Source: JARRLC01 sp050290865
Lineage (GTDB): Bacteria; Pseudomonadota; Alphaproteobacteria; Rhizobiales; Rhodomicrobiaceae
Length of the DNA: 61,792 bases
Reading direction: 5' to 3'
NCBI GenBank assembly: GCA_050290865.1
Contig: JBNKIW010000022.1
Coordinates: forward strand, 1 to 61,792
Shown: one piece after another, positions 26,767 to 36,377 of the stretch
Position numbering within the stretch: the first letter of the stretch is position 1
Layout: each line of letters begins with the position of its first letter
Made by a program: the position numbers and the translations under genes
Notes under the pieces: model-generated
What the model was told of the DNA's origin: nothing
Databases searched by the model: none
The model's input: only the letters and a program-made list of their open reading frames with translations

Positions 26767-28175
26767 GCCGCCTTGGCCTCCCTGAGGGCGATCCCCTTCA
26801 ACCCGGCCACCAGCGCCTTGAAGGCATCGCCGCGCGCGGTGAAGTTGGGAAACTGGTCGTAGGAGGCGCAGGCGGGCGAGAGAAGCACCACCGATTCGCG
26901 GTCTCCGGACGCGGCGGCATCGCGGGCGGCGGCTGCGACGGCGGCATCCAGCGTGCCGCAGGTTTCGAACGCCGCACGGCCATCGAGGAAGCGTGCGAAA
27001 TCGCTGGAAGCGGCACCGATGAGATAGGCGTGGCGGACCCTCGGCATGAAGCTCTCCAGTCCCGCGAGACCACCCTCTTTCGGCAGGCCGCCCGCGATCC
27101 AGTAGATGGACTCGAACGAGCCCAGCGCCTTTCCCGCCGCATCGGCGTTGGTGGCCTTGGAATCGTTGATGAACAGCACGCGCCCGAGCCGTCCGACCTC
27201 CTCCATGCGATGCGCGAGGCCGGGGAAGGTGGCGAGGCCGGCAGCGATTTCCTCGCGCGTGAGACCGAGCGCCTGCACGAGAGCGTAGGCTGCGGCGGCG
27301 TTCTGCCCGTTGTGCGCGCCGCGCAAGGAGCCGATGCCCGCGAGGCTGAGCGGCGGCATCGCCTTGCCCTCCGTTACCTCGACGAGCTGGCCATCCTGAA
27401 CATAGACGCCATCCTCAACAGCTCCGCTCGACGAAATACGCCTGAGCCGCGCCGGTCCCGCCGCAAAGCGCGCCGCGATCCCCGCGGAAATCGCGTCGTC
27501 CACGCCGATCACCGCCGTGTCGTCCTCGCCCAGCCGGGTGAAAATCCGCGCCTTCACCTCGGCGTAATGCTCAAGCGAGCCGTGGCGGTCGATGTGGTCC
27601 GGCGTGATATTGAGGAGGCAGGCGGCGGTGGCGTCGAATGTGGGCGTCAGGTCGATCTGGAAGGACGAATATTCGATGACGTAATGCCCGTCATCCGCGA
27701 GCGGGTCGAGCGCGAGCACCGCGGTGCCGATATTGCCGCCGATGGCCGTTCGCCGCCCCGCGGCAGCCAGAAGATGAGCGGTGAGCGCGGTTGTCGTGGA
27801 TTTGCCGTTCGTGCCGGTAATGGCGGCGATCTTCGCCCGCGAGCCGAGTTCGCGGCGCTGGCGGCAGAACAGCTCGGTATCGCCGATGATCTCGACGCCC
27901 GCTTCGGCGGCGCGCCGGACCGTCCAATGCGGCTCGGGATGCGTCAGCGGTACGCCGGGGGCGAGGATGAGGGCGGTGAAACCGGCCCAGTCCGCCGCGC
28001 GCAGATCGGTCACCGTCAGCCCGGCCTCGCGTGCCGCCGCCAGGCCCTTCTCGCCATCGTCCCAGACATACACCTCGGCCCCGCCCGCGGCGAGGGCTTT
28101 CGCGCTGGCGATGCCCGACAGACCCAGGCCGAAGACGGCAACTTTTCTGCCAGCAAAAACCGTGACCGGGATCAT
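26763..28175 (-). CDS. murD: UDP-MurNAc-L-Ala:D-Glu ligase
   Basis: 470 aa Mur ligase. An N-terminal Rossmann-like domain (AVFGLGLSGIASAKAL) binds the UDP substrate; the ATP loop is TGTNGKSTTTAL and the central block is INDSKATNADAAGKAL. Adds D-glutamate as residue 2. It begins 52 bp after mraY and overlaps ftsW at its end. Confidence 0.97.
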   Translation of the reverse strand: MIPVTVFAGRKVAVFGLGLSGIASAKALAAGGAEVYVWDDGEKGLAAAREAGLTVTDLRAADWAGFTALILAPGVPLTHPEPHWTVRRAAEAGVEIIGDTELFCRQRRELGSRAKIAAITGTNGKSTTTALTAHLLAAAGRRTAIGGNIGTAVLALDPLADDGHYVIEYSSFQIDLTPTFDATAACLLNITPDHIDRHGSLEHYAEVKARIFTRLGEDDTAVIGVDDAISAGIAARFAAGPARLRRISSSGAVEDGVYVQDGQLVEVTEGKAMPPLSLAGIGSLRGAHNGQNAAAAYALVQALGLTREEIAAGLATFPGLAHRMEEVGRLGRVLFINDSKATNADAAGKALGSFESIYWIAGGLPKEGGLAGLESFMPRVRHAYLIGAASSDFARFLDGRAAFETCGTLDAAVAAAARDAAASGDRESVVLLSPACASYDQFPNFTARGDAFKALVAGLKGIALREAKAA

Positions 28176-28227
28176 GCCGTCCCCCTGAAACAGGTCGAAT
28201 TCCTCTCAGCGGACCGGCCGCCACCCG

Positions 28228-29322
28228 CTACCGCAGCTTCAGCGTCGACAGTCCGATCAGCGCCAGCACCACCGCGATAATCCAGAACCGCACCACCACC
28301 GTCGCTTCCGGCCAGCCCTTCTGCTCGAAATGATGGTGGAGCGGCGCCATTCGGAACACGCGCCTGCCCGTCAGCTTGAACGAGACCACCTGCACGATAA
28401 CCGAAACAGTTTCCAAAACGAAAAGGCCGCCGACGATGGCCAGCACGATCTCGTGCTTCGTGGCCACGGCGATACAGCCCAGCGCGCCGCCGAGCGCCAG
28501 CGACCCCGTGTCGCCCATGAAAATCATCGCCGGGGGCGCGTTGAACCAGAGGAAACCCAGTCCCGCCCCCACGAGCGCCCCGCAGATGATCGCCAACTCG
28601 CCCGCGCCGGGCACGAAATGGAGCTGCAGATATTCGGCGAAACGCCAGTTACCGGTGAGATAGGCGATGACACCGAAGGTCGCCGCCGCGATCATCACCG
28701 GCACGATCGCCAGCCCGTCGAGGCCATCGGTGAAATTCACGGCGTTCCCGGCCCCGGCGATGACGATGATGCCGAGGACGACGAAAGAGACCGTACCGAG
28801 CGGAATGAGAGCGTTCTTGAAGAATGGCACGGCCAGCTTGTCGGCCAGTGCCGGATCGCTGATGGACATGATGAAATAGGCGGCGAGGCCCGCGATCCCG
28901 AGTTCCAGGACAAGGCGCGCCAGGCTGGAGAAGCCCTTGCTGTTGCGCTTGGTGACCTTCAGAAAATCGTCGTAGAAGCCGATCAGGCCATAGGCCAGCA
29001 TCACCGACAGCACCACCCAGACGAGCTTGTTCAGCATATCCGCCCACAGGATGATCGACGCTCCGGCGCCGAGCAGGATCATCAGACCACCCATGGTCGG
29101 CGTCCCCGCTTTGGAGAGATGCGACCTGGGGCCATCGGAGCGGATGGGCTGGCCCTTGCCCTGAATGACGCGCAGATGATCGATCAGCGGCGGCCCAAAC
29201 AACATGACGACCAGGAGCGCGGTCATGATCGCGCCGCCGGTCCGGAAGGTCTGGTAACGGAAGACGCGGAAGAAATCGAAAAAGTGGTCCTGCTGCCCCA
29301 GCACGCTCAGCAAATATAGCAT
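28228..29322 (-). CDS. mraY: phospho-MurNAc-pentapeptide translocase
   Basis: Polytopic membrane enzyme making lipid I. 364 aa from the ATG at 29322 (MLYLLSVLGQ); the frame is open further upstream without conservation. Diagnostic segments are KAGTPTMGGL, GFYDDFLK (Mg-binding Asp pair), NFTDGLDGLA and the C-terminal PLHHHFE histidine triad. It is 17 bp after murF. Confidence 0.97.
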   Translation of the reverse strand: MLYLLSVLGQQDHFFDFFRVFRYQTFRTGGAIMTALLVVMLFGPPLIDHLRVIQGKGQPIRSDGPRSHLSKAGTPTMGGLMILLGAGASIILWADMLNKLVWVVLSVMLAYGLIGFYDDFLKVTKRNSKGFSSLARLVLELGIAGLAAYFIMSISDPALADKLAVPFFKNALIPLGTVSFVVLGIIVIAGAGNAVNFTDGLDGLAIVPVMIAAATFGVIAYLTGNWRFAEYLQLHFVPGAGELAIICGALVGAGLGFLWFNAPPAMIFMGDTGSLALGGALGCIAVATKHEIVLAIVGGLFVLETVSVIVQVVSFKLTGRRVFRMAPLHHHFEQKGWPEATVVVRFWIIAVVLALIGLSTLKLR

Positions 29323-29339
29323 TCCCCGTACCTTTCCGC

Positions 29340-30773
29340 CTACTCCGCGGCTGTTCTGTTGGCCCCCGCCGCCTCGGGGAAGTGTTGTTTGAGGTTTTCC
29401 ACCAGGAGGCCCATCCTGCTGGCGTTCGAGCCTTTCACCATGATGGCGTCGCCGGGGCGGATGAATTCGAAAAGCGCGTCCGTCAGGCCCGACGAGGTTT
29501 CGGCCCAGGCGCCGCGGCATCCCAGCGGCAGTGCCCTGTATAGCGCCGCCATCTGCGGACCGCTGGCGAAAACGGCGTCGACCCCAGCCGACTCGACAGG
29601 CGCCGCCAGCGCGCGGTGCATGGCTGTGCCCTCCGCGCCGAGTTCCAGCATGTCACCAAGCACCGCGATGCGGCGGCGGGCGAGCGAGGGCGGCAAGCCA
29701 CCCAGAACCGCGAGCGCCGCGGCCATGGACGCCGGGTTGGCGTTGTAGGATTCATCGATGAGGAGGAAGCTGCCGCCCGCGACGGTGCGCCTGCTCTGTG
29801 CGCCACGGCCAGCCGGGGCGGCGAAGTTGGCAAGTGCGGCAGCGGCCTGCAATACGCTGGCGCCGACAGCCTCCACCGCGGCCAGACCGGCCAGCGCATT
29901 CATCGCCAGATGCTCGCCCGGCGCACCGAGGCGGAAGGTCAGGCGCTCGCCCAGGATTTCAGCCTCGACGGCCGTGCCGTTTGCCTTGGGCGCCAGCGAC
30001 AGTAAACGGACCTCGGCAACCGGCGACCGGCCGAAACTGATGACCCGCCCCACGCCGCATTCGCGCGCCCGCGCCGCCAGCAGCCGGTAATTCTCGCTGT
30101 CGCGCGGGAGGATCGCCGCGCCGTCCCGCCCGACGCCGTGGAAGATCTCGGCTTTCGCCTCGGCGATGGCTTCGATGGCGTGGAAATGCTCCAGATGCAC
30201 CGGTGCCACCATGGTCACGATGGCCGCATGCGGACAGACGAGCTGCGTAAGCGGTGTGATCTCGCCCGCGTGGTTCATCCCGATCTCGAAGACCGCGAAA
30301 TCCGCATCGCGCGGCAGGCGGGCGGCAGTCAGCGGCACGCCCCAATGATTGTTGTAGGATTTATCGGAAGCGTGCGTCCGGCCCTGGCGGCTAAGCATCA
30401 GCCGCAGCATCTCCTTGGTGCCGGTCTTGCCCGCGCTGCCCGTCACGGCAACGACCTTCGCCCGGCTGCGCGCGCGGCCCGCAGCGCCCAGCGCATTGAG
30501 CGCCGCGAAGGTGTCGGCCACACGCAGCACCGGCCCGGGCGCCTCGCCCGCGTAGTCGCGCGAGACCACGGCCAGCGCCGCCCCGGCCTGGAACGCCTTG
30601 TCCAGATAGGCGTGGCCGTCCGAATTGTCGCCCTTGATGGCGAAGAACAGATCGCCCGGCTGGAGCGTCCGCGTGTCGATGGAGACACCGGTTATGGCGT
30701 TCCCGGCTTCGCCCGCGGCGTCCGCGCCGAGCGCCTTTTGCAACTCCGCCAGTTCCCACAACGCCTCAGCCAT
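29340..30773 (-). CDS. murF: UDP-MurNAc-tripeptide D-Ala-D-Ala ligase
   Basis: 477 aa Mur ligase with ATP loop TGSAGKTGT (111-119) and FEIGMNHAGEI, IDESYNANPASMAAAL, LGDMLELG in order. Adds the Ddl product to the stem peptide. The start overlaps the murE end by 8 nt. Confidence 0.96.
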   Translation of the reverse strand: MAEALWELAELQKALGADAAGEAGNAITGVSIDTRTLQPGDLFFAIKGDNSDGHAYLDKAFQAGAALAVVSRDYAGEAPGPVLRVADTFAALNALGAAGRARSRAKVVAVTGSAGKTGTKEMLRLMLSRQGRTHASDKSYNNHWGVPLTAARLPRDADFAVFEIGMNHAGEITPLTQLVCPHAAIVTMVAPVHLEHFHAIEAIAEAKAEIFHGVGRDGAAILPRDSENYRLLAARARECGVGRVISFGRSPVAEVRLLSLAPKANGTAVEAEILGERLTFRLGAPGEHLAMNALAGLAAVEAVGASVLQAAAALANFAAPAGRGAQSRRTVAGGSFLLIDESYNANPASMAAALAVLGGLPPSLARRRIAVLGDMLELGAEGTAMHRALAAPVESAGVDAVFASGPQMAALYRALPLGCRGAWAETSSGLTDALFEFIRPGDAIMVKGSNASRMGLLVENLKQHFPEAAGANRTAAE

Positions 30774-32238
30774 TGTCCGCCGCCTTTTCCTGCAATGCCT
30801 TCAATCCCTTCGCCACCGCTTGGTGATCCGAATAAGGGATCACTGTTTGCCCGATGATTTGACCCGTTTCATGGCCTTTTCCAGCAATTAGCAGGACATC
30901 GCCGGGTTTAAGTGCGGCAAGGCCGCGGCAAATGGCCTGCTCGCGGCCACCGATCTCATGTGCGCCCGGCGCTGCGGCGACGATCTCGGCGCGAATGGCG
31001 GCGGCGTCCTCGGAGCGCGGATTGTCGTCGGTGACGATGACCAGATCGGCCAGACGCGCGGCAACGTCACCCATCTGCGGACGCTTCCCCCGGTCGCGGT
31101 CGCCGCCGCAGCCGAAAACCACGGCGAGACGGCCCGAGGCATAGGGACGAAGCGCCTGCAGCGCGTTTTCCAGCGCATCCGGCGTGTGAGCGTAGTCGAT
31201 GAAGACAGGCGCGCCACAAGGAGCACGGCCTGCGAGTTCGAGACGGCCCTTCGCGCCCCTGACGCGCTCGATGGCGTGAAAAACGTCCCCAGGCTCCGAG
31301 CCGGTCACCAGCGCCAGCCCTGCCGCCACGAGTATGTTCGCGGTCTGGAACGCGCCCGCCAGCGGGCTGCGCACCACATAGTCCCGCCCGTCATGGACCA
31401 GCCAGAGATACTGCTCGAAGCCCTCGCGCGCCGCCCCAGCCAGCCGCAGCGCCTCTGCGCGCCTGCCGACGGTGAACAGCGCCAGCCCGTGCGCCCGCGC
31501 TACCTCCGCCGCCTCCGGCCCGCCCGGGCTGTCCAGATCGACGACGGCAGGCTGGCCCGGCTGCAACAGGTCGGTGAAAAGACGCATCTTGGCGGCGAAA
31601 TAGTCCTCGAAGCCGGCGTGATAGTCGAGATGGTCGCGGGAAATGTTCGTGAAGGCGCCCGCCGTGAGCCGCAGGCCGTCGACGCGGTGCTGGGCGAGGC
31701 CGTGGCTCGACGCCTCGAACGCCAGATGCGTCACCCCCTCGTCGGCGAGTTGCGCCAGACTTGCGTGCAGCAGGACGGGATCGGGCGTCGTGTAGGCGAG
31801 CGGCCGTTCCTCGCCCTTCGCCGTGATGCCCGTGGTCCCCAGGCTCGCCGCGCAGATCCCTTGCGCTTCCCAGATCTGGCGCAGGAAGGCGGTGACGGAG
31901 GTCTTGCCATTGGTTCCGGTCACGGCGACGGCGGTTTCCGGCTGGCGGCCGTAGAAGCATGCGGCCATCTCCGCGAGGCGCCGCCGCGGATTGACGTCAC
32001 GGATCACGGGAACGGGGATCGGGGCATCCTGAGCCGCGCCCTCGGGCAGCAAGACGGCCCCCGCACCGCGCGAGAGAGCATCGGCGAGGAAACGCGCGCC
32101 ATCGGTCTTCGTGCCCGCCAGCCCCGCGAAGAGGTAGCCGGGCTTGACCTCGCGGCTGTCCGCCGTGAGACCGGTGATACCGGCGGCGGCGTCCTGTGCC
32201 GGGATGGCATGCGAACCGCAGAGATCGCTGAGTTTCAT
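30766..32238 (-). CDS. murE: UDP-MurNAc-dipeptide:meso-DAP ligase
   Basis: 490 aa from the ATG at 32238 (MKLSDLCG); the open frame upstream is not conserved. ATP loop GTNGKT (108-113); FIDYAHTPDAL and the DNPR motif (405-408) that marks diaminopimelate-adding MurE rather than the Lys type. The cell wall is therefore expected to be meso-DAP murein. It ends inside the murF start. Confidence 0.97.
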   Translation of the reverse strand: MKLSDLCGSHAIPAQDAAAGITGLTADSREVKPGYLFAGLAGTKTDGARFLADALSRGAGAVLLPEGAAQDAPIPVPVIRDVNPRRRLAEMAACFYGRQPETAVAVTGTNGKTSVTAFLRQIWEAQGICAASLGTTGITAKGEERPLAYTTPDPVLLHASLAQLADEGVTHLAFEASSHGLAQHRVDGLRLTAGAFTNISRDHLDYHAGFEDYFAAKMRLFTDLLQPGQPAVVDLDSPGGPEAAEVARAHGLALFTVGRRAEALRLAGAAREGFEQYLWLVHDGRDYVVRSPLAGAFQTANILVAAGLALVTGSEPGDVFHAIERVRGAKGRLELAGRAPCGAPVFIDYAHTPDALENALQALRPYASGRLAVVFGCGGDRDRGKRPQMGDVAARLADLVIVTDDNPRSEDAAAIRAEIVAAAPGAHEIGGREQAICRGLAALKPGDVLLIAGKGHETGQIIGQTVIPYSDHQAVAKGLKALQEKAADNG

Positions 32239-32368
32239 CAAGGCCGTGGTCCTGCCGGTTGAGCGATATGACGAGGGTTTCCGGGCTACTGACGCGGAAA
32301 ACACTGCGCCGGGCCGCCGGGACGCCCCGCCTGTCCGGACCGGCAGACCAACTCTATGGATGGGCAGG

Positions 32369-34054
32369 TTAATAAGAGGCTTGCGCGGTTTCGTCAAACG
32401 TCCTTGCGGGAACGATCCCCAGCATGGGGCCGATGCGGGCAATGAGGGCGCCCGCCGTGGGCGCGGCGTTGTAGGCGGCCTCGGTGCCCTGCCCCCGCTT
32501 GGCCGGCTTGGGCTCGTCGAGGACGATGAACACCAGATATTGCGGATCGTCCATCGGGAACGCGGCCACGAAGCTCGAAATCACTTCGCTGCTGTAGCCA
32601 CCCGGCGCCGGCTTCTGAGCCGTGCCTGTCTTGCCACCGACATGATAACCGGGCACATCCGCACGCCGCCCCGTCCCATGCTCGACGTTCGCGCGGAAGA
32701 AGCGGCGCATGGCGGCACTGGTGTCGGAGCGCAGCACTTTGACGGCGCGCGCGCGCCCTTCGGCACGGCTGCGGGGAAGGAAGGTCGGCTGGATCCTGTA
32801 GCCGCCGTTGACGAGCGCAGCGGCAGCGACGGCGAAGGCGAAGGGCGGCACCGAAATACCGTGGCCATACGCCACCGTCATGGTGTTGGCCTCGCGCCAC
32901 ATCTCGGGAAAAAGCGCCCGCGCCGTCGGCCCCAGTTCGGTCTCGACGGGTTGCAGGAGGCCCATCTTCCCCAGAAACGCCTTCTGCCGGTCGGCGCCCG
33001 CGGACAGCGCCAGCCGCGCCGCGCCGGTATTGGACGAGTGCGTGAAGATTTCCTCGGGCGTCATGGTGGCGGTGCGGGCGTGCTTGTCGCGCAGCGTGAA
33101 ACCGCCGATCCGCAGCGGCGTCCGCACGTCGATGCGATCGCGGAGCCCCGCAATGCCTTCGTCCAGCGCCATGGCCACGGTCATCATCTTGAAAACCGAC
33201 CCCAGCTCGTAAGCGTCGTAGTAGAAGCGGTTGTGCAGACCCTTCTGCAGCGACTCCTCGCGGTGGTTGGGGTCATAATCAGGCAGGCCCGCCAGCGCCA
33301 GCACCTCGCCGCTCGTCACATCCAGCACGATGCCGCCCACCGCCTTCGCCTGGTAGCGCGCCATCGCCTTGCCGAGTTCCTCGTAAAGGGCGTACTGCAC
33401 GCGCAGGTCGAGCGAAAGCTGCAGGCGCGGGCGCTCGCCGGATGTCCGCGCCGGCTTTATGACCCGCGGCCGGGTGTCTATGAACTTCTCGATACCGGCG
33501 AGGCCTTCGTTGTCCACGCTGGTGTGGCCGAGGACATGCACCGCCGTGGAGCCGGCGGGATAGGCGCGCTGCGGCTCCTCAATGAGATACAGGCCAGGCA
33601 GGCCGAGATTGTGCATCGCGCGGGCGTCCTTGGGCGTCAGCCCGCGTTTGACCCAGGTGAAGCGGCCCGGCCCTTTCAGCCGCCCGCGCAGGCTCTTGAG
33701 GTCTTTCCCCTCGAGCACGGTGGCCAGCTTCTCCATCGTCTCGTCGACATTGAGGATCTGGGCCGGGTCGGCGAACGCCCAATACATGCGGACGTCCGAG
33801 GCGAGCATCAGCCCGTTGCGGTCCACCGTGTCCGGGCGCGACATGGCATGGCGGATCTGGCTCTCTGCCACCATCATGCGCGCCGCCGGGCCGCCGCGGC
33901 CAAGGACCGTCAACTGCCAGGCGACGGCGGAAAACGCGCAGATGAGCAGGAGAGCGAGGAACCGCATGCGCCATGCCGGCAAACCGTCCGCCGGGGTGCG
34001 CAGCGGCTCACCGAGCCGTAGCAGCCGGCGCATACCCCCTCCCCTCGATACCAT
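32369..34054 (-). CDS. ftsI: septal transpeptidase FtsI (PBP3)
   Basis: 561 aa class B penicillin-binding protein with one N-terminal membrane anchor (about 31-50). The pedestal domain begins near RPDTVDRNG. The transpeptidase motifs are Ser286-VFK289 (nucleophile), SSN 340-342 and KTG 475-477. Cross-links septal murein with FtsW. It overlaps ftsL by 47 nt with the first ATG; an ATG at 34033 is an alternative. Confidence 0.96.
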   Translation of the reverse strand: MVSRGGGMRRLLRLGEPLRTPADGLPAWRMRFLALLLICAFSAVAWQLTVLGRGGPAARMMVAESQIRHAMSRPDTVDRNGLMLASDVRMYWAFADPAQILNVDETMEKLATVLEGKDLKSLRGRLKGPGRFTWVKRGLTPKDARAMHNLGLPGLYLIEEPQRAYPAGSTAVHVLGHTSVDNEGLAGIEKFIDTRPRVIKPARTSGERPRLQLSLDLRVQYALYEELGKAMARYQAKAVGGIVLDVTSGEVLALAGLPDYDPNHREESLQKGLHNRFYYDAYELGSVFKMMTVAMALDEGIAGLRDRIDVRTPLRIGGFTLRDKHARTATMTPEEIFTHSSNTGAARLALSAGADRQKAFLGKMGLLQPVETELGPTARALFPEMWREANTMTVAYGHGISVPPFAFAVAAAALVNGGYRIQPTFLPRSRAEGRARAVKVLRSDTSAAMRRFFRANVEHGTGRRADVPGYHVGGKTGTAQKPAPGGYSSEVISSFVAAFPMDDPQYLVFIVLDEPKPAKRGQGTEAAYNAAPTAGALIARIGPMLGIVPARTFDETAQASY

Positions 34055-34400
34055 TGCGGATCAGCGCGCCGATCTCGTCGCGCGCGCGCCAGCCGCCGGC
34101 CTGCGCAGCCTGGGGATGGTGGATGACGGCATCCATAAAATCCCGCTGGTTGACGAGTTGGGAGGATTTGACCGGCACCAGATTGAGAATCTCGCGGCTG
34201 AGCTTTTCGACGCGCTCGGGCCGGGTTACGTGGCTCCATTCGGCGCGCATCAGGGCCACGTTGTCTTTTTCGTCCTCGATGGCGCGCTCCAGTTGCGCGG
34301 CACGGTTCTCCAGACGCCGTGTCTCGAACTTCATGTCGTAGATCAAAATGACCAGACCGGCGAGAAAACCGAAAGCCAGCAGACTCAGTAAACGCACCAC
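34008..34400 (-). CDS. ftsL: cell division protein FtsL
   Basis: 130 aa bitopic protein: N-terminal membrane segment (LLSLLAFGFLAGLVILIYD), then a heptad-rich coiled coil (ETRRLENRAAQLERAIEDEKDNVALMRAEW) and the conserved RPERVEKLSRE. Starts with GTG. Identity rests on size, topology and position between rsmH and ftsI, as FtsL is poorly conserved. Confidence 0.88.
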   Translation of the reverse strand: MVRLLSLLAFGFLAGLVILIYDMKFETRRLENRAAQLERAIEDEKDNVALMRAEWSHVTRPERVEKLSREILNLVPVKSSQLVNQRDFMDAVIHHPQAAQAGGWRARDEIGALIRNGIEGRGYAPAATAR

Positions 34401-34465
34401 GGTGTTGTCCCCGATCGTTTGATGACCCTCAGAAGGCTATTCCCAGAACACCAACAAATACGTCT

Positions 34466-34547
34466 CGTTATTCCCACAAAAGCGGGGATCCTGCCTGCGG
34501 CGGACCCGCCGTTACGCCGATTGGATTCCCGCTTCCGCGCGAACGAC
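34466..34547. repeat. diverged intergenic palindromic repeat
   Basis: Second copy of the VIPAQAGIQ-type palindrome, with arms CGTTATTCCCACAAAAGCGG and GGATTCCCGCTTCCGCGCG. It fills most of the rsmH-ftsL gap and introduces a potential mRNA hairpin at this point of the dcw operon. Confidence 0.6.
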
Positions 34548-34588
34548 AACACATGCCGGTTGGCCATGGCGGTCCTGCTTCATGTTGG

Positions 34589-35662
34589 CTAACAAGGTTT
34601 GGTAAACGAGCGGTAAGCCCGGCCCCGGATTCCCGCCGCGCGCAGATGCGGGAGGCCGAGCGCCGCCGAATCCACCGGCCAGGGCGCCGCTGCCAGCCGC
34701 CGCCCCGCCCTGAGCCGCGCCGAGCGCGCGCGCGGATTGGCGGCCACTTCCGCCTCGTCCGGCTCGACGGCTTTGCGCGTCAGGGCGGCGAAACTCGGTG
34801 CAGGGCGCACACCCGCATCCGGCAGATGACGCGAGGGTCTGCTCCGTGCGCCGGTCCGCTCGGCAACGAAATGCTTCACGATACGGTCCTCAAGCGAATG
34901 AAAGGTCACAACGGCGAGCACGCCGCCGGGCCGAAGGACGCGCTCCGCCGCTCCCAGCCCGGTCACCAGTTCGCCCAGCTCGTCGTTCACGAAAAGGCGC
35001 AGCGCCTGAAAACTCCGCGTCGCCGGATGTCTGGCATCATCGCGGCGGCGCCCGAGAACTCCGGCGACGATCTCTGCCAGTTCGCCGGTGCGCGTGATGG
35101 GTTGCGATCCGCGCCTGTGCACGATAGCACGCGCAATCGCGCGCGACCGCCGCTCCTCGCCGAGTATGAACAGGATTTCCGCGATGTCTGCCTCGTCGCA
35201 GCGGTTGACGACGTCCGCCGCTGTCGGCCCCTCGCCGGACATGCGCATATCCAGCGGCCCGTCCCGCATGAAAGAAAAGCCGCGCTCCGCCTGATCGAGC
35301 TGCATGGAAGAAACGCCGAGGTCGAAGACGACGCCGTCGGCCTGGACGAATCCGCGGGCTTCAGCCTGGGCCTCGAGTTCACCGAACCGGGCCAGAACGA
35401 GTTGGAGCCGCCCGCCATATCGCCGGACCAGGGCCGCCCCGTCCGCCACGGCTTGCGGATCACGGTCGAGCGCCAGAACCTGGCAGTCCGCTGAATCGAG
35501 AATGGCGCTGGCATAGCCGCCAGCGCCGAAGGTGCAGTCAATATAGCGTCCGCCGTCCTTCGGCGTCAGCGTGTCGAGAACCCGGTGCAAGAGAACAGGA
35601 GTGTGACGGACCAGTCCGCCATCGGCTTCGGGGGCCTCTCCCTTGCCGCGACCCGCCATCAC
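34589..35662 (-). CDS. rsmH: 16S rRNA C1402 N4-methyltransferase
   Basis: 357 aa SAM-dependent methylase (MraW). HTPVLLHRVLDTLTPKDGG and YIDCTFGAGGYASAIL form the SAM site, FDLGVSSMQLDQAERGFSF and VVTFHSLEDRIVKHF are RsmH hallmarks. Its ATG overlaps the mraZ stop by 4 nt. The C-terminus is Arg/Ala-rich. Confidence 0.96.
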   Translation of the reverse strand: MMAGRGKGEAPEADGGLVRHTPVLLHRVLDTLTPKDGGRYIDCTFGAGGYASAILDSADCQVLALDRDPQAVADGAALVRRYGGRLQLVLARFGELEAQAEARGFVQADGVVFDLGVSSMQLDQAERGFSFMRDGPLDMRMSGEGPTAADVVNRCDEADIAEILFILGEERRSRAIARAIVHRRGSQPITRTGELAEIVAGVLGRRRDDARHPATRSFQALRLFVNDELGELVTGLGAAERVLRPGGVLAVVTFHSLEDRIVKHFVAERTGARSRPSRHLPDAGVRPAPSFAALTRKAVEPDEAEVAANPRARSARLRAGRRLAAAPWPVDSAALGLPHLRAAGIRGRAYRSFTKPC

Positions 35663-36147
35663 TCCTGTACTCCCACTTTACTGCCGCCCCCTAATGGACG
35701 GCTCCCCGCGCCGAGCTCTCTCCGGTAGCTGCGCGCCCGCTCGCGCGCCTCTGTCCGGAACTTGTCATAGGCGGCCGGTTCCCAGATCTGGAACTTGTCG
35801 CCCAGTCCGACGAAGACCGCAACGTCGGTAATGCCCGCATGATCCCGCAGTCTTTTCGGCAGAACAGCCCTGCCGTCAGGATCGACCTTGATCTTCTCGC
35901 TTTCCCCGAAATAAGCGGTCGCGATCTCGTCGCGCTCCGGGCTGTCGATGGGAAAGTCTTCCAGAATTCCCTTAATCTTCTCGACCAGACGGCTGCCGCC
36001 AGCTTCGAGCGCTGGTCTGTCGAGGTGCGGATAGCAAAAGATCTCATCAAAACCTTCCTGGGCGAGCACGGCCCGAAAAGGCGCAGGGACAGAGACGCGC
36101 CCTTTGGCGTCGATCCTGTTGTCGAACCGGGAAGCAAATTCATCCAT
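35659..36147 (-). CDS. mraZ: transcriptional regulator MraZ
   Basis: 162 aa with two AbrB/SpoVT-like halves: DNRIDAKGRVSVPAPFRAVL and DPDGRAVLPKRLRDHAGI. First gene of the dcw cluster; MraZ proteins bind TGGG direct repeats upstream of their own promoter. Such repeats are found 206-230 bp before this start. The SD is GAGGGAG. Confidence 0.95.
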   Translation of the reverse strand: MDEFASRFDNRIDAKGRVSVPAPFRAVLAQEGFDEIFCYPHLDRPALEAGGSRLVEKIKGILEDFPIDSPERDEIATAYFGESEKIKVDPDGRAVLPKRLRDHAGITDVAVFVGLGDKFQIWEPAAYDKFRTEARERARSYRRELGAGSRPLGGGSKVGVQE

Positions 36148-36352
36148 CTCCCTCTGGCGCTCCCAGTGCGACGCGGGACTACGACCGGCTGCGGCGCAAG
36201 CTTTCCGTCACTTCCCATTCGGCTCAGGCGCGCGGTTCCTTTGAAGTCAGGACCGGGAGGAGGCAAAGCGCTTGTTGCCCCCCTATGTGGCCTTCGAGGA
36301 ACTCGCTTCAGGTGGCCTCCCCCCGAATCACACCCTTCCGAACGGGTGATTA

Positions 36353-36377
36353 TGGGATAGCATGGGATCCCATGGGT
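36353..36377 (+). promoter_or_regulatory. MraZ box: three TGGG repeats at 10-bp spacing
   Basis: TGGGA-N5-TGGGA-N5-TGGGT reads on the plus strand at 36353, 36363 and 36373, the spacing known for MraZ operators. The middle also forms the perfect palindrome CATGGGATCCCATG (36361-36374). It lies 206-230 bp upstream of mraZ, consistent with autoregulation of the cluster. Confidence 0.75.
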
